Shown: one piece after another, positions 13,500 through 26,400 of the stretch
Numbering within the stretch: position 1 is the first letter of the stretch
Layout of the letters: every line of letters begins with the position of its first letter
Assembly: GCF_048771995.1 (NCBI RefSeq)
Contig: NC_133033.1
Span: forward strand, 5,518,501-5,582,500
Direction of reading: 5' to 3'
Length of the DNA: 64,000 nucleotides
Source of the DNA: Taeniopygia guttata
Lineage: Eukaryota; Chordata; Aves; Passeriformes; Estrildidae
Made by a program: the position numbers and the translations under genes
Notes under the pieces: model-generated
Told to the model about the DNA's origin: nothing
The model's input: only the letters and a program-made list of their open reading frames with translations
Database searches by the model: none

Positions 13500-16400
13500 G
13501 ACTCCCCGAGATATTTATTGCCTTTTTCATATTGAGAAACGCCAGATGATCCCGCAGATGTAGGGGGAAAGGTTATGCAATGTTAGTTTAATGTGGTTGT
13601 CTGTCGTACCGTTCCTCACAGTTTTGCATAGGAAGAAATTCTTCTCGTTATTTAAACATAGAGGCTGGTCAGGAGTGACTCTCAGAGGGGCTGCCATGTG
13701 TGCATCGAACAATAACAAAACCTTGCAGCTACTCAAAACAGAATGGGCTTCCTATGGATTTTGGACAGTGCTGATCTGAACCTAAGACACTTGGCTAATG
13801 TTCAGCTTTTATCTTTCTGGCAGCAGGTTAAAAAAATCCAAACAGAAGTTGAGTATACTGGAGCAGCCAGCTGGCCCTAACCCAGCCTCCTCGGTCCCAC
13901 TTGCTGCCCTTCTCAGATTTCATACATAAAGGTTTGCAGTCAGGGCTGGTTATGGCTTGTCATTTATCCTCTCGGTTATTTTTCACAGAAGGATTTGACA
14001 GCAACGAGAAATACTTAGGCTGATCTTTTAAGGTGAAAAGGCACGATGGATTCATGACCTTATCAAATAAATACTCCCTTCACCTCTGCTAACCCAGATT
14101 CCTTCTTTGCATCAGAAACAAGAACCTCACAGAGCCAGACTGGCAGCTGTCAGAACTGTGTGTCTCCATTTACATCCATTCACAAATCTTTGCAGCTTTG
14201 CACCAGGAGCTCTCACAGAGAGCTTGGGTGCTTGGGAAGCATTGGAGACATCCTGCTCTCAGCCACAGCCATGAAAGTCTTAAGAAATTTTTTTAAACAC
14301 TGACTTGTACTTGAAGAAATGGGAGCAAGTGGGACTACAGGGCAGAGCATCCCAAAACATCGACACTGGTTTTGCTTTAGTCCTGCATTTGCTACAAACA
14401 TGGTGGGTGGAGGATTTTAAGCATTTATCATTGTGTGCTTTCCCCCATTCCACTATTTTACAGCTTCCATATCTCTATTAGCTGAATATAATGAAATTCA
14501 TCTCTTTTACAGAATTTTCCTTGTATGGCAGGTATTAACACTGAGACCAAAATTGGCCATATGAGTATGCCAACAGTAGATTAGTAAAATCCTTAGTATT
14601 TGGTGACCTAATATCAGAAAATATTTCAGAAATCTTAAAGAAAATAATCTCAGAAAGTATTTCAGATCTCTAAGAAAGTATTTTTCCTATATAGCAGTTC
14701 ACCCTTATAGATAATTGCCAAAGAAACTATAGAGAGAAAACCTTACATATACAGGTCTTAATCAGCTCTGCTGTAACAATGTCAATACTGTTTCCATAGC
14801 ACAGTTACATCGTGGTTGGTCTTGGGCTCTCTAGATTTGCAACATGCTGGCTTTTCCACATCTGTTGCTGAAAAGATGTTAGAAAATTAACATGGAATAT
14901 TCTATCTATTGCACACTAAGATTTTGAGGCAATCTCACCCCCTTGTTGATATGCAAGTGTCTGCTACCATTACCTTTGGAGGGAATGCTGCTCTAGCACA
15001 GGGAGACACTTTGGATAGAGGAACATCTGTGTACATCTGGAGTGCAGGCAGTAAAACCAGGCATGATGGTGATTTTCTTTTAGTTCACAGAAAGGCTGAA
15101 GTAACTCACTCCACTTCAACTCATCCCCATGGGCCTGATTCAAAGCCTTTTTAGAAAGCGTCTAAAGGAGTAGCTCAAAACATACTAGAAAGAGTCAGTC
15201 CCCTTCCTTTGCTGTAGGTGGGCTTTGGAGCAGGTCCTGCCACCCAAAGACTGAAGTGACACTGAAACCAGCTCAGGGGCTTCTGTGGCTGCATCCTTCT
15301 GCGTCCAGACACAACTGATACCTGTATATTGGTGCCTCACAGCACCCGAGTGCTACAAAAGGCACAGTCTCAAGAGGTAAACTGAAGTTTCAGGAGTTCC
15401 TGAATGCTTCTCAGTGATTACAATGCCCCCAATAAACAACAGAATCACTTTCAAAATATCTCATCTCTGTTACCTATTATTCCCCAAACACATTCTCACA
15501 GGACACACACAGATGGAAAAACATCCACTGAAGGAGAGGATTCTCCTTCAAAATCAACAGGTTAACTGAATTTGTTACAGTGAGTATCCTTGCTAAAAGC
15601 TGCAGCTGAAAGGCAGGCTGCTGCTGCAGGTTGTCTGACAAGCCAGCTTTAAAAAAATAGAAAAACTCACCTTTGCTGTCAGAAATGAGATGAATGGAGA
15701 AGAACATTTCTCTTGCCCCCACAGGCTCTCTCAGCTCATGCCATGTCAGTAACATGCACTGAGCTCAGAGTGAGTCTCCCCTTTCCAAGCCAGATCCTTT
15801 CCAGATGTGAGCAGCAAAACTGGAGAGAGTAACAGGCAACCCTCTACCAGTGAGAGCTTCCTGCACTTCCCAGCGAAATCGGAGAGGAATTTTCCAAAGT
15901 CATCATATAGGAAAATGTGAGTAGGAAAGAGGAAGCAGCTATGGCCTGAATATAAAGGCTTGGGAAATAAACAATCTCCCATTACTTTTGTCAACACAGT
16001 TTGCAAGATCTGTGAGCGAAGCCAAAAGCCAGCATGCAGGAATTGGCAGAAGAGAGGCAGAGACAGTGTGTGTGCTTCTGCATTTCACTGCAGGGCACTG
16101 CAGCTGCACCGTTACTACATCTTTGAGTTCAGCTGCATTCAACCCAAATCTGAATTCTAGGTGGGAATGTCCTCCCATTCTCTGGGTGTCTGGTTCAAAT
16201 TAGCTAGGAACAGATAGATCAGCAGTTTTCCTGCATTTTATCTCCTTCCCCTTTAACTCTCTCTCCTTTTCAACAATCAACAGATCTTCGGGGACCAGGT
16301 ATCAATAGGCTGAAACTACAAATGTCTTACAGGTAAAGTACCCAAATTTGTTCTGACACACCATGCACTCAATATCTTCTTTATCTTCTATGCCCTGCAT

Positions 16401-19400
16401 TATAGCATTCACATCAGAACCTTCCACCACATACACACACACTCAGCCCAGAAGCCTCACATTTCTTATTTCCCCATTCTTGGTGAAAGAACAGGAACAC
16501 ACAGTTGATAACAGTATGCTCCAAGTGCAGCAATACTCCCAAGAAAGCAACACAGCTTTTTTTCCCTGACAGCAGTTACTATTATTAAATATAAAGCCAC
16601 CTGTTTTGTGAGTGCCCCACAGTGCTCTATACAATACCTCCACAAAACCTGCAGATCTGTCCTCACCAATAACACGACCTTCTTGCTGAATTCCAGAGAA
16701 GAGACACTGATTCTTTTCTCTCCACTCCAGCTGAACTAAAGTCTAAAGCAATTAAGTTATTTCCTCCCTCTCTTCATCCAGGCTTATATCAACTGGAACT
16801 GATCCCCCTGTGTGCCACGTGGAAGTTTGAAAAGAGTGGGAAGTGTGTTTTTACTGAAACCAAAATAAAAACAAAACTGGCTGCTTTTTTCTAGTGACTC
16901 AGATATCCAGGACACATTTGCCTGCTACCCTTTCTGTATTACAATACCCTGAGTCCATAAAACAAAATGTGCACATTTTTTTCAGGGAGGAGGAGTAGGG
17001 GGATTACCTCACTCACTATGGATGCCAGAGCAGCCCACAAGGGAGAGGAAGTGACCAGCATTCACCCTTCCCCAAAAGTGCATTTTTAGCTGTGTTTTTA
17101 CTGTAGAAGTATAGTAATTTGTTGTCAGGTAGCATCTAGAGGAAGTACAGAGCATTATAAAAAGAGAGACATTGTGCCTCTTTTAGTGAGGAAGCAGAGG
17201 CACACAAGAGTCAGATGCCAGATATCCCACTGCAAAGGTAACACACCTTCACACTGTGCTACAAATTACTTGTACAGGCTTTTTTTTTTCTCCAAGTTTT
17301 CACTTCTTCCACATCTTACTCTCCTACATCAACATATCCCAAACTCACCATCTCCCTTCTCCAGGCCCAGTGCTGCACTTCCATCATCCACACAAATTCT
17401 CAGGAAAACCAGAGCTGGAGTCAAATCTGTCTAAACTGTTCTGACACACCACTAAGCCAAAGGCTATGCCCTTCCATGGTACATGGCTGCTTTTGGCAGC
17501 CACTGGTTTTGCTCACTGCAGCTTTCTGGAGCTTTCAGCACAAGAATTTCCACTGCAGCACTCACAGCACAGAATGAGCTGAGGGAGACATTTCCAGTCA
17601 AACTTGAGTCTTTGTGCTCTTGCATGGTCCCTGCTGCCGGGCCTGAGTGGGGGCTGCAGCCTGCGTGAAGAAACATTTCCAAGTTTAAAAACTGAACCTG
17701 AAGACTCAGTTTAAACTTTGATATGATTATTTCTTTAGATCACACAGATGGCAGAGAACCAGATCCTTGGGCAAACAGCTGCTGGGGCAGCTGTGACAGA
17801 CACTGTGTGCCACAACAGTGCTTTGCCATGGGCCTGGCACAGAACACCCTGTGCAGGACACAACCTTCTGCACTGCCCAGCAGTAAAAAGCCCCTTTGCT
17901 GGTCAAGGACAGGCTTGGCAACCTTGAGCTCTCAAACTCTTGCAGACTTTAGCAGTGTCCAGGGCCAAGCTGCACTATGCAGTATATGTGAGACCTGCTC
18001 AGCTCTACAACTACTATCACTGACCTTGAACAGGCTCAATTTAGTTGTGATGTAGTAAACTCAGATAACAGACACAGTAATCAGACAGCAACATGGCACA
18101 GAACAAAAGGTATGAGCAGATCTACTAGAGCACAAGCTCCAAGAACAGTGGTTCTCCAGGCATCAGCTCACTTGTGACTGCCTGGAGTGAGCCACCAGGC
18201 ATTCTGGAGGTTTTAGTTGTATCTTAATAGGTAACAAAATGTTCTTTACTCTCACCTTTATTTACTTGATTAAGACTCTACAGAGATACTGACATTCCTG
18301 AACTGCTCACTGCTATATGCTGGTATTGTGCCTTTATATGAAAGGAGAGAAAAAAATAATTAAAATTCTTCTAAGTAACATGCAGTCATTTTGCTTCAAA
18401 AATATTTATAATCAAAACACAAGGAATAAAAGGGGGCTTTGTCTCCAAAGCAGGAAGTATTTTTCAAACCTAAGAATTCACAACAATGCCTAACCATGAG
18501 CCTATTAGCATCTGTGCCTTGATCCAAATGAACTCTGAGATGTCTGTTCTCCCAGAGGACATGTACTTTAAAAAAAAAAAATTTAAATCCATGACTGTTT
18601 TTAATCTACCTGAAATATGGGATACAGACACAGCACATTTTATACTTGTTTTATACTGTCCATTTTCCTTTTAGCCTGCTGCAGCATTTTTAGGATGTTT
18701 CTGTTCCTGTATCACAGCATATAACTAACATTTCCCAGAAACTAACATTTCCCACCCAGGGCCATACAAAGCCATCTGCTTTCAAGTTAGCAATAAATTC
18801 TTCTTAGAGATACAGGGTACAGAACAGCTCCCTCCAACAAATTATGCTGCTGTTTATTTAAGTAATAAAGGCATTTGTTCCAAACAGTTGGGGCTTTTTC
18901 CAGCATTTGTTCTCCACATGTGGTTTGCTTCCTCAAGTGTTGATTTTTCATAGTTAAGAGAGTTTTCCCTGCCTTTTATCCACCAGGCTAATTGCATTCT
19001 TACCCTTTTCTGCCTAACGAGAGCTGACAGGCAGTGCTCTCGGTGCTCTGCAGAGCAGGAAGCGATGGATTTCCTGTTCCAAGGAGGTAAGAGTTGAATC
19101 TGACCTCAGATGAATTGGACATATGGGAAATGGACAAAACCAGCCTTGTGACTATCTGCAGTTTTTTTCTATCCTAAGAGGAAGATGCAGTCAAGGCCCT
19201 TTATCCCATCCTCCTGCATCCTGAAATTATCTATTGCCCAAAAATCCAGCTCTTTAACCCACCTGCCACAAACTGTGCTCAGCTGTTCAGAGTCTCCCGA
19301 CTCTGCTGCTTTCCAGAGGGATCCCACACTGTACCAGGATGTGCTGTGCAAAGGCAGAGCCTGCACAATGCCACCTGCCAGACTGTGTCCCACACATACA

Positions 19401-22400
19401 TTTTCAAAAGTAAGTGTATTATTCTGCATTGAACCTATTTCTTATTAGGCAAAGTAGCAGGGCTGAAAAGACAAAACTCAAGTAAAAGTTAAAATTAAAA
19501 TCTGTGCCCCAAAACCACAGCATTCACTCAAATTCTTGCAAGCCAGATCTGCTGAGTCAGGTGTCAACTCAGTGGCTCCAACTGTGACAAATCATGTCAG
19601 GCTTCTCTTGCTTTTTTCATTATAGTGAAAAATCCAATATGCAAAAATTACATGTATTTTGCAAAATAAAGTAAAGATATACCTGCCAACCTGACAACAC
19701 CTCTGGCCATCACACTTATTATAGCTGGGAAAAAAACCCAAACCAAGAGCTGGCAAGGAGTGCTCACCAGAGTCCATGAAGGAAGAACAACCCTCCCAAG
19801 CATTTTAATGTCTAAAGCTGAGATTGCCCCTCACATGAGCTGGAAGTCTGAGAACACCAAACTCTCTGCCTAGAAGACTACAATTTGGTTTTTTCCTTTA
19901 CACAAGGCCTTTGAAACCAAAATTGAAGCACTGCTATGTTGTGACTGGCCACATTTTGGTACCTCTAGCTTCCTTTCTAATTCTGTCCCCAAGGAATTCA
20001 GTTAACATAACACAACTGCAATAACAGAAACTTCACAAAAAAGGCTGATCTAAAGCTACAGGGGATTTTAGCTGGAGGAGAGGAACTTAATGCTGCTTGG
20101 TCAACAGAGCATTAGGGAGTGAGAAAGAAAACCTTTGTAGCAAGATTTCTAAACTGGTAGAGACGTAGGTAATGCTTTGAGTTATGCAAAAAGGAGTAAC
20201 AGAACTTCATAATGTCAAAAACTGATTTGTACCACAGAGCTTTTCCTCGTGAAAGTATATTATTTCTATCCACTGTAACATTTATTTATTCAAAGTTGTC
20301 ATAGTCTAAGACTGCAGAATGTTCATGGAGGATTTGGGATTTCTAGAAAAAGACCTGTCCCCTCACTCCCAGAAAAATCAGAGGAAGTATTATACAAAAA
20401 AAATTACTCAGCAAGTTGTAACACAAAGAAGGTATTGAGAGTGAAGCAATACAAGACAGATGTCAAAAGATGACATTAGCAGGTAAATGGGGTAAATACA
20501 CAACTTTGTCCTTTACTCATCCCCTTAAACCCTGCAGAAATACCAGCCTGACCAGTCCTCTCAGCTGCAGGCTGTTTTAACCTTTGCACTACTCCCTCTA
20601 CCTACTGCTGATGGGAATGGAAGTTTTAAGCTGAGATTTTTCTGTTTTAAGAACATCATAGCTGCTGATGCTCAAGCCCGAAAGCCCCAGGCCTGTGCAA
20701 ACCCAGATTTCTCTGAGGGAGAAATAAGGACCTTAGCCTTGGACATTATTCCTCTTAGTAGCAAACAAATTCCAAAGTTATTTTTTCACTTTTTTCCCCC
20801 TTCATATATCTGTGAAACTTTTCCCCCTTAAAGAACTTAATCTCATTCTGCAGCTGGGCACATCTTACTTGAACTCTTACTGGGATGGACTACTATTATC
20901 TATGGTACCTTGTTTACATTTCAAAATTAATTTGGCCAACAGTGGCCAAAGGTATTTTGTGTGTGCTCAAAATTCTTGAAAAAGGCATGTTCTTAGCTTG
21001 CATAACAGACATCTCAGAGTTCTTCTGGTACTATCAGTAATTCAAGAGGACGAAAAAATTGCTTTCTGGACAGAATTACGGCTGCAATCCTGTAAGTCCC
21101 CTTTGTTTTAACCCACAAGCCAAATGGCAAGAACATAGGAAAAAGCAGTGAATACAAAAGCAAGTGTTATTTTACAGAGTTAAACACTGCCTTCATTTGA
21201 GAGATATGACTCCTATCTATTCCAATCCTTTAAATAAGTCAATAAACAATGCTCAGGAGGAAACTGTTCATATGACCAGACTGTACTTTTAAAAGTTTAC
21301 AGTGGAGCAATGCCATATTTGTCCTAATTAACAGAAAACTAATGCCTTGGAAAAGATGATGAACAGTGGGGTCACAAATGTTGATTCATCCAGATATTAA
21401 AAACCAGGCCTGAGCACTGAGTTTGTGGGCAGTAAAAGACAGCTGAAATTCAGTATAAATGAACTGATGCATATAGAACAATAATTTAAAATATTTCCGT
21501 TTCCCAGTGCAGAAATAAGCAGAGTTAGCATGAAAGGAATGAGCCCCCAGTTTTAAGAGATCTAAGAAAACATCACCTCAAAACAAGGAGTGATCAGAAA
21601 AGCAACTGGGGAAAGAAAAATATAGGTAGAAAATGCTCTTGTCCTTGAAAAGTTTTTAACAGGACAATTGGAATGCCACATACAGCAAGGATACCTGGAT
21701 GGACAGATGGTTACAAGGGTCTCTCCATGTGACACAGTTAACAGATGACCTCTCTGTAAGCTGTGAAGCCTGAAGGTGACAGGACAAGAATATAAACACC
21801 AGGAGTGCTCTGAACCTGTTCACTGTCCTTCCAGTAAAATACAAAGCCCCCCAAAAAAGCCCCCAAAAACTAAGAGTACGAAAAACTGCACTGTACAGGA
21901 TAGAAAAGGAGTAAGTTAAATTCTATATGATGTGTAGGTACAGAAACTCTTGAGCCATGCTAAAAAAAAGCTGTCCAAGGATTCCAAAAGGGACTGGACA
22001 AACTCATGAAAGACAGACAATCCAGACATATTCAATTCTGGCTCAAATTGGTGAGCTGGGAAAAAAAATGGCAATCAGTGGTAGTTAGGAAAGTACTCTG
22101 AGTAAACAGATGATTGGCCATCTTCATCTTCCTTCCAAGGTATCAACAGGGAGAAAATCCAGGGGGCCAGAAGGATTTTTGGTCTGATGCAGTAGAGCCA
22201 TTCTAACTGCTCAGCAATCTGTCACCATTCCCAATAGGAGGCAGAATGACTGGCTTGCATTTGCTCTTTTTTATTATTATTTTAGTTAAGTCAGGAAAGT
22301 GAAAGTTTCAGTGTAAGTTCCTCAGCCACAGCCCAAGTATGTGAGGATGTGAGATGTGCCTACTGGACTGAGATGAAATTTATGGATGATGTACTGACAA

Positions 22401-23250
22401 TGCCTGAGGAGGAAAAAGTGGATGCCTTCAGGTGTCCTTTGTGACAACCTGAATACTCAGTTCAGTACATTAACATGAAATCCGTGTTTATAAGTCTGAG
22501 AAAGAGACACACAGAAGAACAGGAAAAGTATATTTAATTCTCTATTAAACTTCCAACCAGAATACATTTCCCAAAACAGAGCTTAAAGCTTTTACATAAC
22601 TGACAAGAATTTCATCATGATCAACAGCAGATTTTACCAGGAGAAAACAGGTAACATACTGGTTATCTACTCTCTCTGCTCTCCTGGCAAATCTAATCTC
22701 TTTTCAAGGTGAAGAATTATCAAATCCTGTAAACCTCCAAGCAGCATTCTAGTTCCTGCTTACTTCTGGATATTTTGTTTATTATTTAATTCCAAAGTAG
22801 TAATAAGAAAAGTATTTTATAGCAAATTCCTAAAACCTCTTCTAAAAAAACGTTGTTAGAGATCCCCTTTACAAGATCATTTTAATGTAAGCAGCAGCAA
22901 ATTGGATAGAATGGAAGTCTGAAAGCATTTGTATGATCTGCTATTACAGTCTTTAAAAAAATGCAACTCACTTCATTGCTATGCCAAACTATTTATAACT
23001 TTCCTCTCTTCCTTCCCAACTAACTTCAACAACAGTAAGCAGCCTAATTCAGCTCTCATTTTTACAAAATTGTCCATATTGATTAGAACAAAAGCTTTCA
23101 CAAAGCCCCACCATGTACCATTTGTAAGTGTTAGTGCCTCAAGCTTAGCCATAGAGAAACCAATGGAATTGTTAAGAGATTTAAGGTCTCTAACCACAGA
23201 ATTTAGGTGAGAGAGGTCCAATCAAACCCAGCCTGTGCCATATTATTGAT
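13500..23250. other. Intergenic interval between PODN 5' end and SCP2 3' end
   Basis: About 9.8 kb of AT-rich sequence without a convincing exon, RNA gene or transposon. Its open frames are short, mostly overlap on opposite strands and resemble no family I know. The right edge should include the SCP2 3' untranslated region. A degenerate 25-bp direct repeat sits at 14611-14669. Confidence 0.65.
14611..14669. repeat. Short degenerate direct repeat
   Basis: Two imperfect copies of a unit built on TCAGAAA-RTATTTCAGA, at about 14611-14635 and 14645-14669. It is likely simple local duplication. Confidence 0.5.
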
Positions 23251-23265
23251 AATGTCTAGTTTAAT
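22778..23265 (-). terminator. SCP2: Candidate SCP2 polyadenylation signals
   Basis: On the minus strand an ATTAAA lies at 23265-23260, 41 nt past the SCP2 stop, and an AATAAA at 22783-22778, about 0.5 kb past it. More A/T-rich hexamers follow further down, so the site actually used cannot be chosen from sequence alone. Confidence 0.35.
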
Positions 23266-23305
23266 TCTACTTTTTTTGTCAAGAATATCAAGTACTCTGC
23301 TGAGC

Positions 23306-23401
23306 TCAAAGTTTAGCTTTGCCTGGCTGGAGCTGTAGATTCTGAAGTTTCATTGCCATGCCCATGTTCCCAGAAATCTTCAGTTTGCCTTGAAAGAATG
23401 C
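23306..23401 (-). CDS. SCP2: SCP2 exon 16: C-terminus with peroxisome signal
   Basis: Encodes [20 protein letters not shown] then [11 protein letters not shown] and stop TGA at 23308-23306. The terminal AKL is a type 1 peroxisomal targeting signal. The acceptor follows a T-run (TTTTTAG|GCA). Confidence 0.96.
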   Translation of the reverse strand, partial: AFFQGKLKISGNMGMAMKLQNLQLQPGKAKL

Positions 23402-26400
23402 CTAAAAAAAAACAAAGATTCTGTGAAACGCAATACAACATATTATCCCGAATGCACCCCTCCAGAGAGTTATGGATTATTATGGATGAGCAGTTTGGCA
23501 TTTCCAACAGTTCTGGCACCTCACATCCAGCAATAAATGCATTGTCTGACTATAGAACTGCAAACTGAGGAAGCTGTATTCTTATTATATTTTTGACACC
23601 TAAAGAGAATAAACTTGCTTGTTTCTCAGATTATCACAGCCACGGGTCTGTACCTGGAGCAGGCAGAACACCTCATGTTTGGGTGGTGACTGCTCAGAGC
23701 AGACAAGCTCATTATTTCAACTGCAAAGAATAAAGCCACAGTGACAGCAGGTGCCACAACTGATTTTTTAGTTCAATCCTCCTCAGCCTTAACTGGCTTT
23801 GTTCCTGATCAATTCAATTTTACAAATGTCTGTTTGTGAAGCAGACATGAAGAAAATTTGGATTTTTTTCCTCCAGACCTTGTAAGGTGATAAACTGCAT
23901 GCACCAAAATATCCAAACTGTAGATGTAAAGCGGGAGTTGCTTCTGAATTTCTACATGCCTATTACAACATTTCAATAATGTGTTTTATCTTAAAAATGC
24001 TCCTAGACACATCTGAGTTTGCAGAATTTACCCCATGGTTACCAGATGAAAATCTTGAAACAGTTACCCAGAGCATTTCAAATTTGGAAGCATAGAACAG
24101 CAACTTAAAATTAACTTAAACATCTGGTTTACTTGTACACTAGGACTGCTTTTGGCGTACAGAGGAATAAAAAAAAAAAAAACCAAACAAACAAAAACCG
24201 CACAAACTCCCCACCCAACAACAAAAAATGACAGGCATTCAGTAGATGCTCCCCTCAATTTCTACTTTTCAGCATCAAGATGACTCCTGACACTACTGTC
24301 AGCTCTGGGGGTAAAGCCCTCCAAAGAGAGGCCCACATTCCTTCTCTCTCATGGCCAGTTGCAAAAACTGGCTTGCCCCTCTTCTCTGCAAACCAAGCAC
24401 TATTATATCTCCTCCTGGGATATAGCACAGGACACATCCCTGCAGGATATCTGACATACATCTCTGTCCTTTCTTGATGAATCCCACTTTGGGTGATTTG
24501 TTCAGAGCACACCAAGAATTGTCATCTTTTGGACGACAACATTCAAATGATGAATGATGAAGTTTGATGATTCAAAATTAAACACATTCAAAACAAACCA
24601 ACCAGTTCCCTGATCATCTTTGCTGTACTTACTGTCTGAGGGTTCATTTTGCCAGTCATGAGTGCCAGCAGGTCAGTGTCAGCCATTGTGATTGTACAAT
24701 CTGCCTTCTTATCTGCAAGTCAGGAGTTGAATGAAGATTCAAACTCAGAAATGAAACAGTTATAGGACCTACAACTACATGGAGCATCCCTCAGATCACA
24801 GGTCAGCAAATGACACCTGAAGTATGTACAAGCATGAGCCATTAAAAAAAATAACAGCAAGAGGCCACCCAAAGCCAACAGGCAGCTGGGCCACCTTGTA
24901 GCACAGATCACCCCAACACTGAAAAAAGATGGGCCTTCCTGAAAAGTTAAGCAAATTCATTCCTTGAAAATAAATAATTATCTACTTGTATCCAGACAGA
25001 ATGTTCATTGCAAGCACTGATAATCATCTTTCAGTTTTATCAAGCTTATATTTGCTAGTATGAAGATCAGCTTGAAATAGATGAGTTTTCCCCTGTGACA
25101 CTCTCAAGATATTCATTACAGACATTTCAGGCATTTCCTGCCCTCTCCTTCCATGGGAACAACATGTGCACTCTGAAAACACTAATTTGAATTAATTCAA
25201 GTACAGAAGTTTCTAGGCTCTTCTTACCAGAAGTAAGTTGGAAAATTACTTTAATAAACTCTGATATAAATACTGATGTGTAAATCAAAGACCTAAAACC
25301 TGCATACATCTTTTCCTGCACTCATCTTATTATTAGACTGAAATCTCTGATAAAATTGTTTCCCATGCAACAGAAGACTGTGGTCGTCTTTTTGTAATAA
25401 TGTAACAATGAATTTCTGAATAAATTCCCCTGTCATGTTTTTAATTGAAAGTTTATGATGCAGGTTCATGGATATATCAGATTTTGAGGACTGGCTCTTG
25501 CCTTTGTTTTTTTTTCTTCATTTTTTTTATTTTTTCATTTTCATTACTAGGGTGTGTGACTTCAGATTGGAGACAAGACATATTCATGGCAAGGGTACCG
25601 ATCTTGTGTCTTCAAAATTGTTATGGGGCTCCACAACACCACCCAGTCTGTTTTTTATTTCTGCCTTTTTCAAAATGGAACTTGAAGTTTATGTCAGCTG
25701 GTACAGCACTGAAACCAATCAAGTTTTATTGCTTAACTACCTGCAGAGGAGAAGGAACTTGACAAGGCAGACCAGTTTACTGCTTACCAGTGTCTCCAAC
25801 AAAGCAACTGAAGAAACAGCTACAAATTACATTTTTGGCCCAAATTTTAAGCAGTGAGAACAACAAAAATCCCTGAGGCTTGATTTTCACTTTTTTTTTT
25901 CCATTCTCATTCCTGTGAAATCATATGACAGATCTGCCTGTAGCCTCTAAGAAAATGCACTATTATCTCTAGACAGATTCAGTGTAGAAGATGTTTAGTT
26001 CTTGGTATGAAACACCATGGATTAAAATTGCCAATAATAAGAAAAGTTTAAAATTAAGGTAGCTCTACATCATTTTTGCTCAAGGTCACTACAGCCTGAA
26101 CGAATATGAGTCTGTATTTGTCAGTTTTATGTGTGCTCTACAATGACATAATAAAAGAGCACTGACCTGAATTAACTGCCACAGAACCTTTGCCATTCTT
26201 CACATCTACTATCCAAGTTGCTTCTTTCCCACCAGGACCATCTTTTACTTTGAAGGCAAAGATTCCACCAATTTTCTTAACAAATTGCTCTCCTTCCTGT
26301 AATGACACAGAATGGGAAAGTAATTTAACATAATTTTCAGTTAGTCTTAATTTAACAGAAGTAATTAAAAAACCTTCACCATTTCTGCTAATATAAAAGT

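Larger units (their letters stand above)
12900..13510. promoter_or_regulatory. PODN: CpG island at the PODN start
   Basis: CpG-dense GC-rich block covering PODN coding exon 1 and about 240 bp upstream, sharply bounded by AT-rich sequence on both sides. It probably holds the PODN promoter and 5' untranslated region. No TATA box is obvious. Confidence 0.75.

Noticed and set aside
12732-13549. Several long overlapping open frames on both strands, rich in Pro, Arg, Gly and Ala
   Set aside because: They arise from GC-rich island sequence and the 19-bp minisatellite, which lacks stops in several frames. The only supported coding sequence is PODN exon 1.
13500-23250. Search for an extra gene between PODN and SCP2
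   Set aside because: No pair of open segments with matching splice phases and no familiar motif was found; human has no gene in this interval either.
25445-25857. Two overlapping open frames of 105 and 129 codons on the plus strand in SCP2 intron 14
   Set aside because: Begins with a poly-Phe run from a T-tract, no recognisable domain, no splice or promoter context; taken as chance.
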